The notes beneath the pieces are model-generated. The model made no database searches. It was not told where the DNA came from and saw only the letters and a program-made list of their open reading frames with translations. The translations under genes and the position numbers were made by a program. This document shows, piece by piece, positions 51,742-61,800 of a stretch of DNA of 64,000 nucleotides (the first letter of the stretch is position 1; the number at the start of each line of letters is the position of its first letter). This stretch comes from Alcanivorax sp. (GTDB taxonomy: Bacteria; Pseudomonadota; Gammaproteobacteria; Pseudomonadales; Alcanivoracaceae): contig NZ_CP051240.1 in NCBI RefSeq assembly GCF_017794965.1, forward strand, positions 2,914,001 to 2,978,000. The letters run 5' to 3'.

Positions 51742-52488
51742 CTACTGCGCTGCCTGGCAGATAGCAATAAAACTGTCGGCGGTCAGTGACGCCCCGCCAA
51801 TCAGACCCCCATCGATGTCTGACTGGGAAAACAGAAGGGCGGCATTATCCGCCTTTACACTGCCGCCGTAAAGCAAGCGTGTGGAACTGGCAATTTCCGG
51901 GCTCTTTTCGGTCAGGGTCTGGCGCAGGGTGGCGTGCACTTCCTGGGCCTGTTCCGGTGATGCGGTCTTGCCGGTACCGATGGCCCAGACCGGCTCGTAC
52001 GCCACCACAGCAGACGCAAACGCCTCAATGCCGACTACCTCGATCACCGCCAGCAACTGGCCACAAACGACAGACTCCGTGTTTCCGGCTTCACGCTCTT
52101 CCAGGGTTTCACCCACACACAGGATCGGCACCAGACCCGCTGCCTGCGCCTGCGCGAACTTGGCCGCCACCAGCGCATCATCTTCGCCATACAGCGCACG
52201 ACGCTCGGAATGGCCGATGATCACGTAGCGGCAGCCCGCCTCGGATAACATGGCGCCGGCCACCTCCCCGGTAAACGCCCCTTCTGGCTGATCGCCCAGG
52301 TTCTGGGCGCCAACCTGCACGCCAGCCGGCAATGCAGCCCGCGCAGCAGCCAAATAAGGGAACGGCGGACACACCACCACTTCTGCCACCCCCTGATAGC
52401 CCACCAGAGCAGCGGCGATCTCACCCAGCAGCACCTGGCTGCCATTCATTTTCCAGTTACCGGCCACAAGGGGCTGTCTTGTCGTCAT
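51742..52488 (-). CDS. tpiA: Triosephosphate isomerase
   Basis: 248 residues. NWKMNG (Lys), IIGHSERR (His) and AYEPVWAIGTGKTASPEQAQ (catalytic Glu) are all present. It interconverts DHAP and GAP. secG starts 28 bases after its stop. Confidence 0.98.
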   Translation of the reverse strand: MTTRQPLVAGNWKMNGSQVLLGEIAAALVGYQGVAEVVVCPPFPYLAAARAALPAGVQVGAQNLGDQPEGAFTGEVAGAMLSEAGCRYVIIGHSERRALYGEDDALVAAKFAQAQAAGLVPILCVGETLEEREAGNTESVVCGQLLAVIEVVGIEAFASAVVAYEPVWAIGTGKTASPEQAQEVHATLRQTLTEKSPEIASSTRLLYGGSVKADNAALLFSQSDIDGGLIGGASLTADSFIAICQAAQ

Positions 52489-52572
52489 GTGTATTCCTTG
52501 GATTCTTCTCGCGGCGGCCTCGTTTCCGCCCCCTCAATTGGCCAACATTCTACCAACCTGCGTGACGCCCCC

Positions 52573-52617
52573 GACGCTCAGCTGCGTCAAGCGTCAGGCG
52601 TCGGGCATCAGGCGTGT
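52573..52617. repeat. Heptad array (TCAGGCG-type) between tpiA and glmM
   Basis: agctgcg, tcaagcg, tcaggcg, tcgggca, tcaggcg at 7-base steps, ending at the glmM stop codon. No obvious inverse arm. Confidence 0.5.
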
Positions 52618-53951
52618 CATGCAATGGCCTTTTCCACTACGTCCGCCAGTTCGCGGCACAGGGTCTCGACCTGCCGGGGGTCCTTGCCCTCAACCATCAC
52701 CCGCACCAGCGGCTCGGTGCCGGAGGGGCGCAACAGGATCCGCCCATTACCCGCCAGCTTTGCTTCCACCTCGGCCATGGCGGCCTGCACTTCCGGCAGC
52801 GCCTCGAAACCATCGCGATTGGCGCCACGCACATTGATCATGGTTTGCGGAAGTAACGCCACATCCGCCACCGCGTCCGCCAGGGACTGATGGCGACGGG
52901 CCAGGGCGGCCAACACCTGCAACGCCGACACCGTGCCATCACCGGTAGAGGTGCGATCGAGACACACCAGGTGCCCCGAGGACTCACCGCCAATCAGCCA
53001 GCCGCGCTGATCCAGCTGCTCCATGACATAACGGTCGCCCACCTTGGCCCGCACAAACTCTACCCCCAGCTCCTGCAGCGCCAGCTCAAGGCCAAAGTTG
53101 GACATCAGGGTACCCACCACCCCTGCCACATCTTCACCGGTTTCCTTGCGGTCCCGGGCCACCACATAGAGTAACTGATCGCCATCGATCAGCTTGCCGG
53201 TGTGATCCACCATGATCAGGCGGTCCGCATCCCCATCAAGGGCAATACCCAGGTCCGCCTTTTCATCGATCACGCGCTGCTGCAGCTTCTCCGGATGGGT
53301 GGAGCCGCACTCGCGATTGATATTGAAACCATCCGGCTGGTTGGCCATGGCGATCACCTGGGCGCCCAGCTCTTCCAGCACATCCGGGGCAATGTGATAG
53401 GCCGCACCGTTGGCGGTATCTACCACAATCTTCATGCCACTCAGGTCCAGTCCCGGCGCCGTGCTCTTGCAGAACTCGATATAGCGACCACGGGCATCAT
53501 CAATACGACGCACCTTGCCGATCTGATCGGTGGCCACCACGGACATCTCTTCATCCAGCAACCGCTCGATTTCCTGCTCGATGTCGTCGTTCAGCTTGCG
53601 CCCGTCCGCACCAAAGAATTTGATCCCGTTATCGGTATAGGCATTGTGGGAGGCAGAAATCACAATGCCGGCCTGAGCCGACAGGGTGCGGGTCAGGTAG
53701 GCGATGCCCGGGGTCGGCAATGGCCCCAGCAGTCGCACATCTACGCCGGCGGCGGAAATCCCGGCTTCCAGTGCCGACTCAAACATATAACCCGAGATGC
53801 GGGTATCCTTGCCAATCAGGATCTTGCTGCCCCCATGAGCCGCCAGCACCCTGCCTGCTGCCCAGCCCAGCTTGAGGACAAAATCCGGAGTAATCGGAAA
53901 TTCCCCGACCGTACCGCGAACACCGTCGGTACCAAAATATTTACGCGCCAT
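52617..53951 (-). CDS. glmM: Phosphoglucosamine mutase
   Basis: 444 residues. RKYFGTDGVRG at the start, the phosphorylated Ser in GIVISASHNAYTDNGIKFF (near 100), the metal loop DGDADR and the phosphate-binding RPSGTEPLVRVM at the end. It makes glucosamine-1-phosphate for murein and LPS. The start overlaps the folP stop by one base (TAATG). Confidence 0.98.
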   Translation of the reverse strand: MARKYFGTDGVRGTVGEFPITPDFVLKLGWAAGRVLAAHGGSKILIGKDTRISGYMFESALEAGISAAGVDVRLLGPLPTPGIAYLTRTLSAQAGIVISASHNAYTDNGIKFFGADGRKLNDDIEQEIERLLDEEMSVVATDQIGKVRRIDDARGRYIEFCKSTAPGLDLSGMKIVVDTANGAAYHIAPDVLEELGAQVIAMANQPDGFNINRECGSTHPEKLQQRVIDEKADLGIALDGDADRLIMVDHTGKLIDGDQLLYVVARDRKETGEDVAGVVGTLMSNFGLELALQELGVEFVRAKVGDRYVMEQLDQRGWLIGGESSGHLVCLDRTSTGDGTVSALQVLAALARRHQSLADAVADVALLPQTMINVRGANRDGFEALPEVQAAMAEVEAKLAGNGRILLRPSGTEPLVRVMVEGKDPRQVETLCRELADVVEKAIA

Positions 53952-54793
53952 TATGACTCCTTGTGCGCTTCGCGGACGGCCTGCGCAAAACGCACCACAT
54001 CCACAGTTTCCCTGACATCATGTGCCCGCACGATGCTGGCACCGCGCTCGACACACATTACTGCGGCGGCCAGACTGCCCGGCAACCGCTCGTTGACTTC
54101 TCGCCCCAGCACCTTGCCGAACAGGGACTTGCGTGACACGCCAATCAAAATCGGCAATCCCAGCTGCTGCAGCGCGCTCATCTCGCGCATCAGCACCAGA
54201 TTGTGATTCATGGACTTGGCAAACCCAAACCCGGGATCCACCAGCAATCGCTCACGGGAGATGCCCGCAGCCTCACAGGCGGCAATCCGCTCCTGCAGAA
54301 AGGTCAGCACGTCGGTGGTGACGTCATCATACTGCGGGTTGTCCTGCATATTGCCCGGTTCGCCCTTCATATGCATCAGGCAGGCAGGCAAACCACTGAC
54401 TGCAGCGGCCTCAAGGGCGCCAGGCCGTCGCAGGGCGCGCACATCGTTTATCAGCCCGGCTCCTGCCGCCGCACTGTCGCGGATCACTGCCGCAGTGCTG
54501 GTATCCACCGATACCAGCGCGCCCAGCTGTTGATGAAGCGCCTCCACCACCGGCACCACCCGATCAAGCTCTTGTTGCTCGCTCACCGGCGCCGCACCAG
54601 GACGCGTGGACTCCCCACCCACATCAATGATCGCCGCCCCGTCCGCCAGCATCTGCTCAGCCTGACGCAGGGCCGCATCGCGCTCATTGAAGCGCCCGCC
54701 ATCAGAAAAAGAATCCGGGGTGACATTGAGAATGCCCATGACAACTGGCGCAGACAGATCCAGCATCTGAGAGCCGCAACGTATCCGGGTCAT
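53951..54793 (-). CDS. folP: Dihydropteroate synthase
   Basis: 280 residues from ATG 54793 (MTRIRCGSQMLDL). Motifs: MGILNVTPDSFSDGGRF, DVGGESTRPGA, and KSLFGKVLGR near the C-terminus. It condenses pABA with the pterin pyrophosphate; this is the sulfonamide target. A GTG-started longer frame (54850) is less like the family. Confidence 0.96.
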   Translation of the reverse strand: MTRIRCGSQMLDLSAPVVMGILNVTPDSFSDGGRFNERDAALRQAEQMLADGAAIIDVGGESTRPGAAPVSEQQELDRVVPVVEALHQQLGALVSVDTSTAAVIRDSAAAGAGLINDVRALRRPGALEAAAVSGLPACLMHMKGEPGNMQDNPQYDDVTTDVLTFLQERIAACEAAGISRERLLVDPGFGFAKSMNHNLVLMREMSALQQLGLPILIGVSRKSLFGKVLGREVNERLPGSLAAAVMCVERGASIVRAHDVRETVDVVRFAQAVREAHKES

Positions 54794-54894
54794 GTGAAGG
54801 GTATCCAGGATCGGGGTCGGTTTGCTCCGGCCTGTGGCTCTGGGCAGCACAGGTTCGGGGTGGTCATATCAGCACAGCCGTCGCTGCTACCAGC

Positions 54895-54926
54895 AAAAAC
54901 GCCTGGCCCGGAATCCCGGGCCAGGC
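54895..54926 (-). terminator. Terminator after ftsH
   Basis: 11-bp perfect stem GCCTGGCCCGG / CCGGGCCAGGC with a 4-base loop, then GTTTTTGC on the minus strand. Confidence 0.9.
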
Positions 54927-54943
54927 GTCATGCCTTGCGTGTC

Positions 54944-56860
54944 TTAATGCGTGTTGGCAGGTCCGCCAATGGCGTCATCACCCGGCTTCTTGTCACCGGA
55001 GGCAGCGGCGCCGTTACCCGGACCCTGATCGCGCCAGTCCTTGGGCGGGCGCGGCTTGTGGCCAGCCATGATGTCGTCAATCTGTTCCGCATCAATGGTT
55101 TCGTACTGCATCAGCGCATCGGCCATGAGATCCAGCTTGTCGCGGTTCTCTTCCAGAATGGTCTTGGCGCGGCCATAACAGTCATCGATGATGGCCCGCA
55201 CCTCACGGTCGATTTCTTCCGCCGTTTGCTCGGAGACCGCCTTGCGCTGGGACATCTGCTTGCCCAGGAACACCTCGCCTTCATCTTCCTCGTAGGCCAG
55301 CGGGCCCAGCTTTTCGCTCAGCCCCCACTTGGTGACCATGGCCCGGGCCAGCTTGGTGGCCCGCTCGATATCATTGGAGGCGCCGGTGGTCACACCGTCA
55401 AAGCCCAGGGTCATTTCTTCCGCCAGACGCCCGCCGTACAGGGAGCAGATAGACGACTCAAGACCGCGCTTGGACTGGGAGTACTTGTCCTCTTCCGGCA
55501 GATACATGGTCACACCCAGGGCACGACCGCGGGGAATGATGCTGACCTTGTAGACCGGATCGTGCTCGGGCACCAGGCGGCCAACAATAGCGTGGCCCGC
55601 TTCGTGATAGGCCGTATTCAGCTTTTCCTTCTCGCTCATGACCATGGATCGACGCTCGGCGCCCATCAGGATCTTGTCCTTGGCCTTCTCGAATTCCTCC
55701 ATGCCCACCATGCGCTTGTTGGCGCGGGCAGCAAACAGAGCAGCCTCGTTGACCAGGTTGGCCAGATCGGCACCTGAGAAACCGGGGGTACCACGGGCAA
55801 TCAGGCTGGCATCCACGTCGTCGGCAATCGGCACCTGGCGCATGTGCACCTTGAGCACCTGCTCACGACCACGGATATCCGGTAGCGGCACGGTTACCTG
55901 GCGGTCAAAACGGCCCGGACGCAGCAGCGCCGGATCCAGAACGTCAGGACGGTTGGTGGCCGCGATCACGATGATGCCCTCATTGCCATCAAAGCCATCC
56001 ATTTCCACCAGCAGCTGGTTAAGGGTCTGCTCACGTTCGTCGTGACCGCCCCCCAGACCGGCGCCACGGGAACGGCCCACGGCATCGATTTCATCGATAA
56101 AGATAATGCAGGGGGAATGCTTCTTGGCCTGCTCGAACATGTCGCGCACCCGGCTGGCACCCACACCCACAAACATTTCCACAAAGTCGGAACCGGAAAT
56201 GCTGAAGAACGGCACCTTGGCCTCGCCGGCAATGGCCTTGGCCAGCAGGGTCTTACCAGTACCCGGCGAGCCCACCATCAGCACACCACGGGGGATCTTG
56301 CCGCCCAGGCGCTGGAACTTGGCCGGATCACGCAGAAACTCCACCAGTTCCTGCACTTCTTCCTTGGCCTCTTCCACCCCGGCCACATCGGCAAAGGTGG
56401 TCTTGATCTGGTCTTCGCCGAGCAGTTTGGCTTTGGACTTGCCGAAGGTCATGGGGCCGCCGCCGCCCTTGCCACCGCCCTGCATCTGACGCATGAAGAA
56501 GATGAAAATGGCCAGAATCAGCAGAATGGGCAGAATCGACAGGAACAGACGCATCAGGAAGCTTTCACGCTGCGGCTCAAGCCCTTTCACTTCTACCTGG
56601 TTCTGGATCAGGGTCGGCATCAGGTTGGTGTCCAGTGTCGGCGGCTTGACCGTCTTGAACTGGCCTCCATCGCGGTAGGTACCCGTAATGTTGCTCTCAC
56701 CGATGGATACAGCCTGCACACCGCCACTTTCCACCTTGGAGATAAAGGTGGAATAGGGGATGTCCGTGTTGTTGGGCTGGTTGCTGATGCTGGACGCCAC
56801 CACGTAGAGGACGCCGGCAATCACCAGCCACAGCACGATATTCTTGGTCATGTCGTTCAA
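54944..56860 (-). CDS. ftsH: ATP-dependent zinc metalloprotease FtsH
   Basis: 638 residues from TTG 56860 (GAGG 6 bases ahead; begins MNDMTKNIVLWLVIAG); ATG 56851 is an alternative. Two membrane helices bracket a periplasmic loop. The AAA domain has GSPGTGKTLLAKA (near 197) and FIDEIDAVGRSRG, and the protease has YHEAGHAIVG (near 419). It degrades membrane and regulatory proteins. Confidence 0.97.
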   Translation of the reverse strand: MNDMTKNIVLWLVIAGVLYVVASSISNQPNNTDIPYSTFISKVESGGVQAVSIGESNITGTYRDGGQFKTVKPPTLDTNLMPTLIQNQVEVKGLEPQRESFLMRLFLSILPILLILAIFIFFMRQMQGGGKGGGGPMTFGKSKAKLLGEDQIKTTFADVAGVEEAKEEVQELVEFLRDPAKFQRLGGKIPRGVLMVGSPGTGKTLLAKAIAGEAKVPFFSISGSDFVEMFVGVGASRVRDMFEQAKKHSPCIIFIDEIDAVGRSRGAGLGGGHDEREQTLNQLLVEMDGFDGNEGIIVIAATNRPDVLDPALLRPGRFDRQVTVPLPDIRGREQVLKVHMRQVPIADDVDASLIARGTPGFSGADLANLVNEAALFAARANKRMVGMEEFEKAKDKILMGAERRSMVMSEKEKLNTAYHEAGHAIVGRLVPEHDPVYKVSIIPRGRALGVTMYLPEEDKYSQSKRGLESSICSLYGGRLAEEMTLGFDGVTTGASNDIERATKLARAMVTKWGLSEKLGPLAYEEDEGEVFLGKQMSQRKAVSEQTAEEIDREVRAIIDDCYGRAKTILEENRDKLDLMADALMQYETIDAEQIDDIMAGHKPRPPKDWRDQGPGNGAAASGDKKPGDDAIGGPANTH

Positions 56861-56996
56861 GGGAGACCTCAATCTGTTCCGGGCGCATGGCGCCACATTC
56901 GCGAACTTACACCTTACACCATTTATTCATGGCTGCGTAATGCCAGTTCGGACAGCAAAACGCGGGTTTTACAGGGCCTTTACAGGCTCTTCACGG

Positions 56997-57623
56997 TCAT
57001 TTCAGACCGCTGGCCAACTGGTAGACCTCAGTGGAGCGAGCCCGGCTGGCGGCCGGCTTGCGTGTGACCACCTTGCGGAAACGTGATTGGAGAGCCTTGC
57101 GGTACTCCTCAAACCCTTCACCCTGAAATACCTTGACCAGAAACTGGCCATTGGGTTCCAGCACCCGCTCCGCCATTTCCAGCGCCAATTCCGCCAGATA
57201 CATGGCCCGCGGCTGATCCACACCACTATTACCACTCATATTGGGGGCCATATCCGACATTACAAGGTCCATCTTGCGATCCCCTACCGCCGCAAGGATT
57301 TGCTCATAGACGTCGTCTTCACGGAAGTCGCCCTGAATGAAGGTCACGTCCGGCAGGGCATCCATGGCCAGAATGTCGCTGGCAATCACCACGCCCTTGC
57401 CACCAACCAGCTGACCGGCCACCTGACTCCAGCCACCGGGCGCCGCTCCCAGGTCCAGCACCGTCATGCCGGAACGGAACAGCTTGTCCTTCTCGTGCAT
57501 CTCCAGCAGCTTGAAGCTGGCCCGCGAGCGATACCCCTGCTCCTGGGCCTTGGCGACCCACTGGTCGTTGAAATGCTCCTTGAGCCAGGCCTTGCTGGTC
57601 TTGGAACGGCTGGATTTCGCCAT
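56997..57623 (-). CDS. rlmE: 23S rRNA 2'-O-ribose U2552 methyltransferase
   Basis: 208 residues. SAM site VLDLGAAPGGWSQVAGQL, DLVMSDMAPNMSGN and the catalytic Lys in GQFLVKVFQGEGF. It methylates the A loop of 23S rRNA late in 50S assembly. Upstream of ftsH, as usual, and divergent from yhbY. Confidence 0.97.
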   Translation of the reverse strand: MAKSSRSKTSKAWLKEHFNDQWVAKAQEQGYRSRASFKLLEMHEKDKLFRSGMTVLDLGAAPGGWSQVAGQLVGGKGVVIASDILAMDALPDVTFIQGDFREDDVYEQILAAVGDRKMDLVMSDMAPNMSGNSGVDQPRAMYLAELALEMAERVLEPNGQFLVKVFQGEGFEEYRKALQSRFRKVVTRKPAASRARSTEVYQLASGLK

Positions 57624-57643
57624 GTACAGAATCTCCTGCCTTT

Positions 57644-57738
57644 CGTAGGGCGGATATCGGCGAATGCCGATCTCCGCCAGTCATGTCATCGGGGATATCA
57701 TGGCGGCGATGGGCTCACGCCCATTTCCGCCCTGCGGG
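57644..57738. repeat. REP-like pair (GTAGGGCGG type) between rlmE and yhbY
   Basis: Left half 57644-57678 (CGTAGGGCGGATATCGGCGA onward) and inverted right half 57701-57738 ending CCGCCCTGCGGG. Confidence 0.7.
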
Positions 57739-57750
57739 GACACGCAGTAT

Positions 57751-57853
57751 CGAGGTACGAGTTTCGAGTTGCGAAAACCAACCCCCGGCTCAAAGTCGCG
57801 ATTCCGGTTTTGCCTTTCGAAACTCGAAGCTCGTTACTCGCCCCTCGTAACTC
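57751..57853. repeat. Heptad-repeat element, CGAGTTT-type arms
   Basis: Left arm: cgaggta, cgagttt, cgagttg, cgaaaac. Right arm, inverse: tttcgaa, actcgaa, gctcgtt, actcgcc, cctcgta. About 103 bp, shorter core than the AGTTNAA elements. It lies upstream of yhbY, in the divergent promoter region. Confidence 0.65.
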
Positions 57854-57921
57854 TCCCGCCCCTATACCCTCAGCCCGGTTGCTGTAGAATAGCGCACCAC
57901 ACCCATTCGGAGCCTATCACC

Positions 57922-58236
57922 GTGCCGCTATCTTCCCAGGACATCAAACGTCTTCGCCGTATTGGCCACCACCTGAAGGCCATCCTGATCTTTGGCGACA
58001 AGGGGCTCACTGAAACCTTTGTCGAAGAGCTGAACGCTCGCCTTGAAGATCATGAGCTGATCAAGGTAAAGGTTAACGCAGAGACCCGTGATGACCGCGC
58101 CGAGATCGTCAGCGCCCTGTGCGAAAACAGCGGTGCCGAGCTGATCCAGCGTATCGGCAACATTGCCCTGCTCTACCGGGCCGCCGAAAAGCCCAACCCC
58201 AAACTGTCCAACCTGCTGCGGTATCAGGAAGCCTGA
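57922..58236 (+). CDS. yhbY: RNA-binding protein YhbY
   Basis: 104 residues, CRS1-YhbY domain. KRLRRIGHHLKAILIFGDKG, then ELIKVKVNAETRDDR and RIGNIALLYRAAEKP with the GNxxLYR-like motif. It binds pre-50S particles. The start is GTG 57922 with GGAG 9 bases ahead; the open frame upstream runs through repeat DNA and is not coding. The only rightward gene in the last 20 kb. Confidence 0.92.
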   Translation: MPLSSQDIKRLRRIGHHLKAILIFGDKGLTETFVEELNARLEDHELIKVKVNAETRDDRAEIVSALCENSGAELIQRIGNIALLYRAAEKPNPKLSNLLRYQEA

Positions 58237-58328
58237 AGCCCGAGGCTGGACGCTAAAAGAAAAGGCGGCGTGTCACCACGCCGCCTTTTCTTTTTGTCGT
58301 CTGGCGTCAAGCGTCCAGCATCAGGCGT
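58228..58328. repeat. Heptad arms around a bidirectional terminator
   Basis: Left: gcctgaa, gcccgag, gctggac (58230-58250). Right, inverse: ggcgtca, agcgtcc, agcatca, ggcgtta (58304-58331). The yhbY stop codon lies in the left arm and the greA stop in the right one. The centre is the terminator at 58259-58296. Confidence 0.65.
58259..58296. terminator. Bidirectional terminator for yhbY and greA
   Basis: Stem GGCGGCGTG / CACGCCGCC with a TCAC-like loop, A-rich before and T-rich after (TTTTCTTTTT), so it serves both convergent genes. Confidence 0.92.
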
Positions 58329-58804
58329 TACACATGCTCAACCTTGTCGACTTCGTACTCGCGGGTGCCCCCGGGCGTGTCGATCTGCACCACATCACCC
58401 TCTTCACGACCGATCAGGCCACGGGCGATAGGCGAGTTGACGCTCAGCTTGCCCAGCTTGATGTTGGCTTCATCGTCACCGACGATCTGGTACACCTTCT
58501 CTTCATCGGTATCCACATCGATGATGGTCACGGTGGTACCGAAGATCACCTTGCCGGTGTTCTCGATTTCGGTGATATCAATGATCTGCGCGTTGGACAG
58601 CTTGCTTTCAATATCGTTGATACGCCCTTCACAGAAACCCTGCTGCTCACGGGCAGCATGGTATTCCGCATTTTCCTTCAGGTCGCCATGCTCACGAGCC
58701 TCGGCGATGGCAGCGGAAATGCGCGGACGGTCTTCTTTTTTCAGTTTTTCCAGTTCCTCGCGCAGGGCCTTGGCGCCCTTCGCGGTCATCGGTACACGTT
58801 GCAT
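58328..58804 (-). CDS. greA: Transcription elongation factor GreA
   Basis: 158 residues: N-terminal coiled coil (AKALREELEKLKKEDRPRIS, tip acidic), C-terminal FKBP-like domain (SPIARGLIGREEGDVVQI). It rescues backtracked RNA polymerase through the secondary channel, the same site used by DksA. Follows carB by 65 bases. Confidence 0.98.
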   Translation of the reverse strand: MQRVPMTAKGAKALREELEKLKKEDRPRISAAIAEAREHGDLKENAEYHAAREQQGFCEGRINDIESKLSNAQIIDITEIENTGKVIFGTTVTIIDVDTDEEKVYQIVGDDEANIKLGKLSVNSPIARGLIGREEGDVVQIDTPGGTREYEVDKVEHV

Positions 58805-58869
58805 AGTTATCCTCGCGTCTAAAAGGAAATCGCCCGGAGCACTCGGCTCCGAGCACTCCTGACGACGAT

Positions 58870-61800
58870 TTACTGCATTTCTGCGTGCAAATCCTGCAAG
58901 CGACGCACTTCAATCTCGCCGCTGATACCCAGTGCCTGACACACCGCGTGGGCTGCAGTAATGGTGGTGGTGTAGAACACCTTGTGCTGCAGGGCAGAAC
59001 GACGGATGGCGAAAGAATCACGAATCGCCTGCTTGCCCTCGGTGGTGTTCACAATCAGGGCGATCTGGTCGTTCTTGATCATATCCACAATATGCGGACG
59101 CCCTTCCAGTACCTTGTTCACTTCTTTCACAGCCAGACCCGCCTCGCGGATCACCTTGGCAGTACCACGGGTAGCCACCAGATCGAAACCACGCTCAATC
59201 AGCATGCGTGCCACATCCACGGCCGCCGGCTTGTCCACTTCACGTACAGAAATGAATGCCGTGCCCTTGGCCGGCAATTTTTCACCCGCACCCAGGGAGG
59301 CCTTACCAAAGGCTTCAGCGAAGGTAGCCCCCACGCCCATCACCTCACCGGTGGACTTCATTTCCGGGCCAAGGATCGGATCCACTTTCGGGAACTTGGC
59401 AAACGGGAACACCGCTTCTTTCACGAAGTAGTGGTTCGGGGTCACCTCTTCGGTGAAGCCCTGTTCCTTGAGGCTAACGCCAGCCATGCAACGGGCGGCC
59501 ACCTTGGCCAGGGAAGTCCCGATACACTTGGACACGTAGGGCACAGTCCGGGAGGCACGGGGGTTCACTTCCAGCACGTACACGTCGCCATCCTTCACAG
59601 CGAACTGAACGTTCATCAGGCCAACCACGCCCAGCTCCAGCGCCATGTCCCGGGACTGCTGGCGCATCACGTCCTGCACCTCGTCATCCAGGGAGTATGG
59701 CGGCAGGGAACAGGCGGAGTCACCGGAGTGCACACCGGCCTGCTCAATATGCTGCATGATGCCACCGATAACCACATCGGTACCGTCACATACTGCATCC
59801 ACATCCACTTCGATGGCGTCATCCAGGAAACGGTCCAGCAGCACCGGGGAATCGTTGGACACGGACACCGCGTTCATCATGTAGTTACGCAGCTCGGCCT
59901 CGTTGTACACGATTTCCATGGCACGACCACCCAGTACATAGGAAGGACGCACCACCAGCGGGTAACCGATTTCTTCTGCCAGACGCACGCCGTCTTCCAG
60001 GGAGCGGGCGGTACGGTTGGGCGGCTGCTTCAGGCCAAGCTTGTTGACCATCTGCTGGAAACGCTCACGGTCTTCCGCTTCATCAATGGCGTCCGGCGGG
60101 GTACCGATAATCGGCACGCCAGCGGCCTGCAGGGCACGGGCCAGCTTCAGCGGAGTCTGTCCGCCGTACTGCACGATCACGCCCTTGGGTTTTTCCTTCG
60201 CCACGATGGCCAGCACGTCTTCCAGAGTAATCGGCTCGAAGAACAGGCGGTCGGAGGTATCGTAGTCAGTGGACACGGTCTCCGGGTTACAGTTGACCAT
60301 GATGGTCTCGTAACCGTCTTCACGCATGGCGAAGGCCGCATGCACACAGCAGTAATCGAATTCGATACCCTGGCCGATACGGTTTGGACCGCCGCCGATA
60401 ACCATGATCTTCTGGCGATCAGACGGGTTGGCCTCACACTCTTCGTCGTAGCTGGAGTACATGTAGGCGGTATCGGTGGAAAATTCCGCCGCACAGGTAT
60501 CCACACGCTTGTAGATCGGCAGCACGTTCAGCTCTTCACGCTTGCCGCGCACGTCCGCTTCCTTCACACCCAGCAGCTGGGCCAGACGGGCATCAGAGAA
60601 GCCCTTGCGCTTGAGGGCGTAGAGGCTGTCGCGATCCAGACCACTGAAAGTGGTCTCAACCACATTCTGCTCGGCACGAATCAGGTCCTCGATCTGCACC
60701 AGATACCAGCGGTCGATCTTGGTGATGTTGAATACGTCTTCCACGGTCATGCCCACGCGGAAGGCATCGCCCACCACCCAGATACGCTCCGGACCCGGGG
60801 TCGCCAGCATCTGTGCCACCTGCTCGCGGGCATCCGGGGCAGACGGATCCACCTTCGGGTCGAAACCGATGGAGTCAGTCTCCAGGCCGCGCAGGGCTTT
60901 CTGGCAGGATTCCTGGAAGTTACGGCCGATGGCCATGACTTCACCTACAGACTTCATCTGGGTGGTCAGCACCGCGTCCGCTTCGGCGAACTTCTCGAAG
61001 TTGAAGCGCGGGATCTTGGTGACCACGTAATCGATGGACGGCTCGAAGGAGGCCGGGGTCTTGCCACCGGTGATCTCGTTCTGCAGCTCGTCCAGGGTGT
61101 AGCCCACCGCCAGCTTGGCCGCCACCTTGGCAATCGGGAACCCGGTTGCCTTGGACGCCAGCGCGGAGGAACGGCTCACCCGCGGGTTCATTTCGATCAC
61201 GACCATACGGCCGTTGTCCGGGTTCACCCCGAACTGCACGTTGGAACCGCCGGTTTCTACACCGATCTCACGCAGTACCGCCAGGGAGGCGTCACGCATG
61301 ATCTGGAATTCTTTATCGGTGAGGGTCTGGGCCGGGGCCACGGTGATGGAATCACCGGTGTGCACGCCCATGGGATCGAAGTTCTCGATGGAGCAGACGA
61401 TGATGCAGTTGTCGTTTTTGTCACGAACCACCTCCATCTCGTACTCTTTCCAGCCGAGCAGGGATTCGTCGATCAGCAGTTCGTTGGTCGGAGACAGGTC
61501 CAGACCGCGCTGACAGATTTCTTCAAACTCTTCACGGTTATACGCTACACCACCACCGGAGCCGCCCATGGTGAAGCTGGGACGGATGATGCAAGGGAAC
61601 CCCAGCTCTTCCAGCGCCGCATTGGCTTCGTCCATGTTATGGGCGATGGCAGAACGCGGACATTCCAGACCGATGGCCTTCATGGCCTTGTCGAAACGGG
61701 AGCGGTCTTCCGCCTTGTCGATGGCATCTTCGGTGGCACCGATCATTTCCACGCCGAATTCTTTCAGCACACCGTTGTGATCCAGATCCAGCGCACAGTT

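Noticed and set aside
57664..57921. Longer YhbY starting at ATG 57664
   Set aside because: The extra 86 codons read through REP-like and heptad repeats; the family N-terminus begins at the GTG at 57922.
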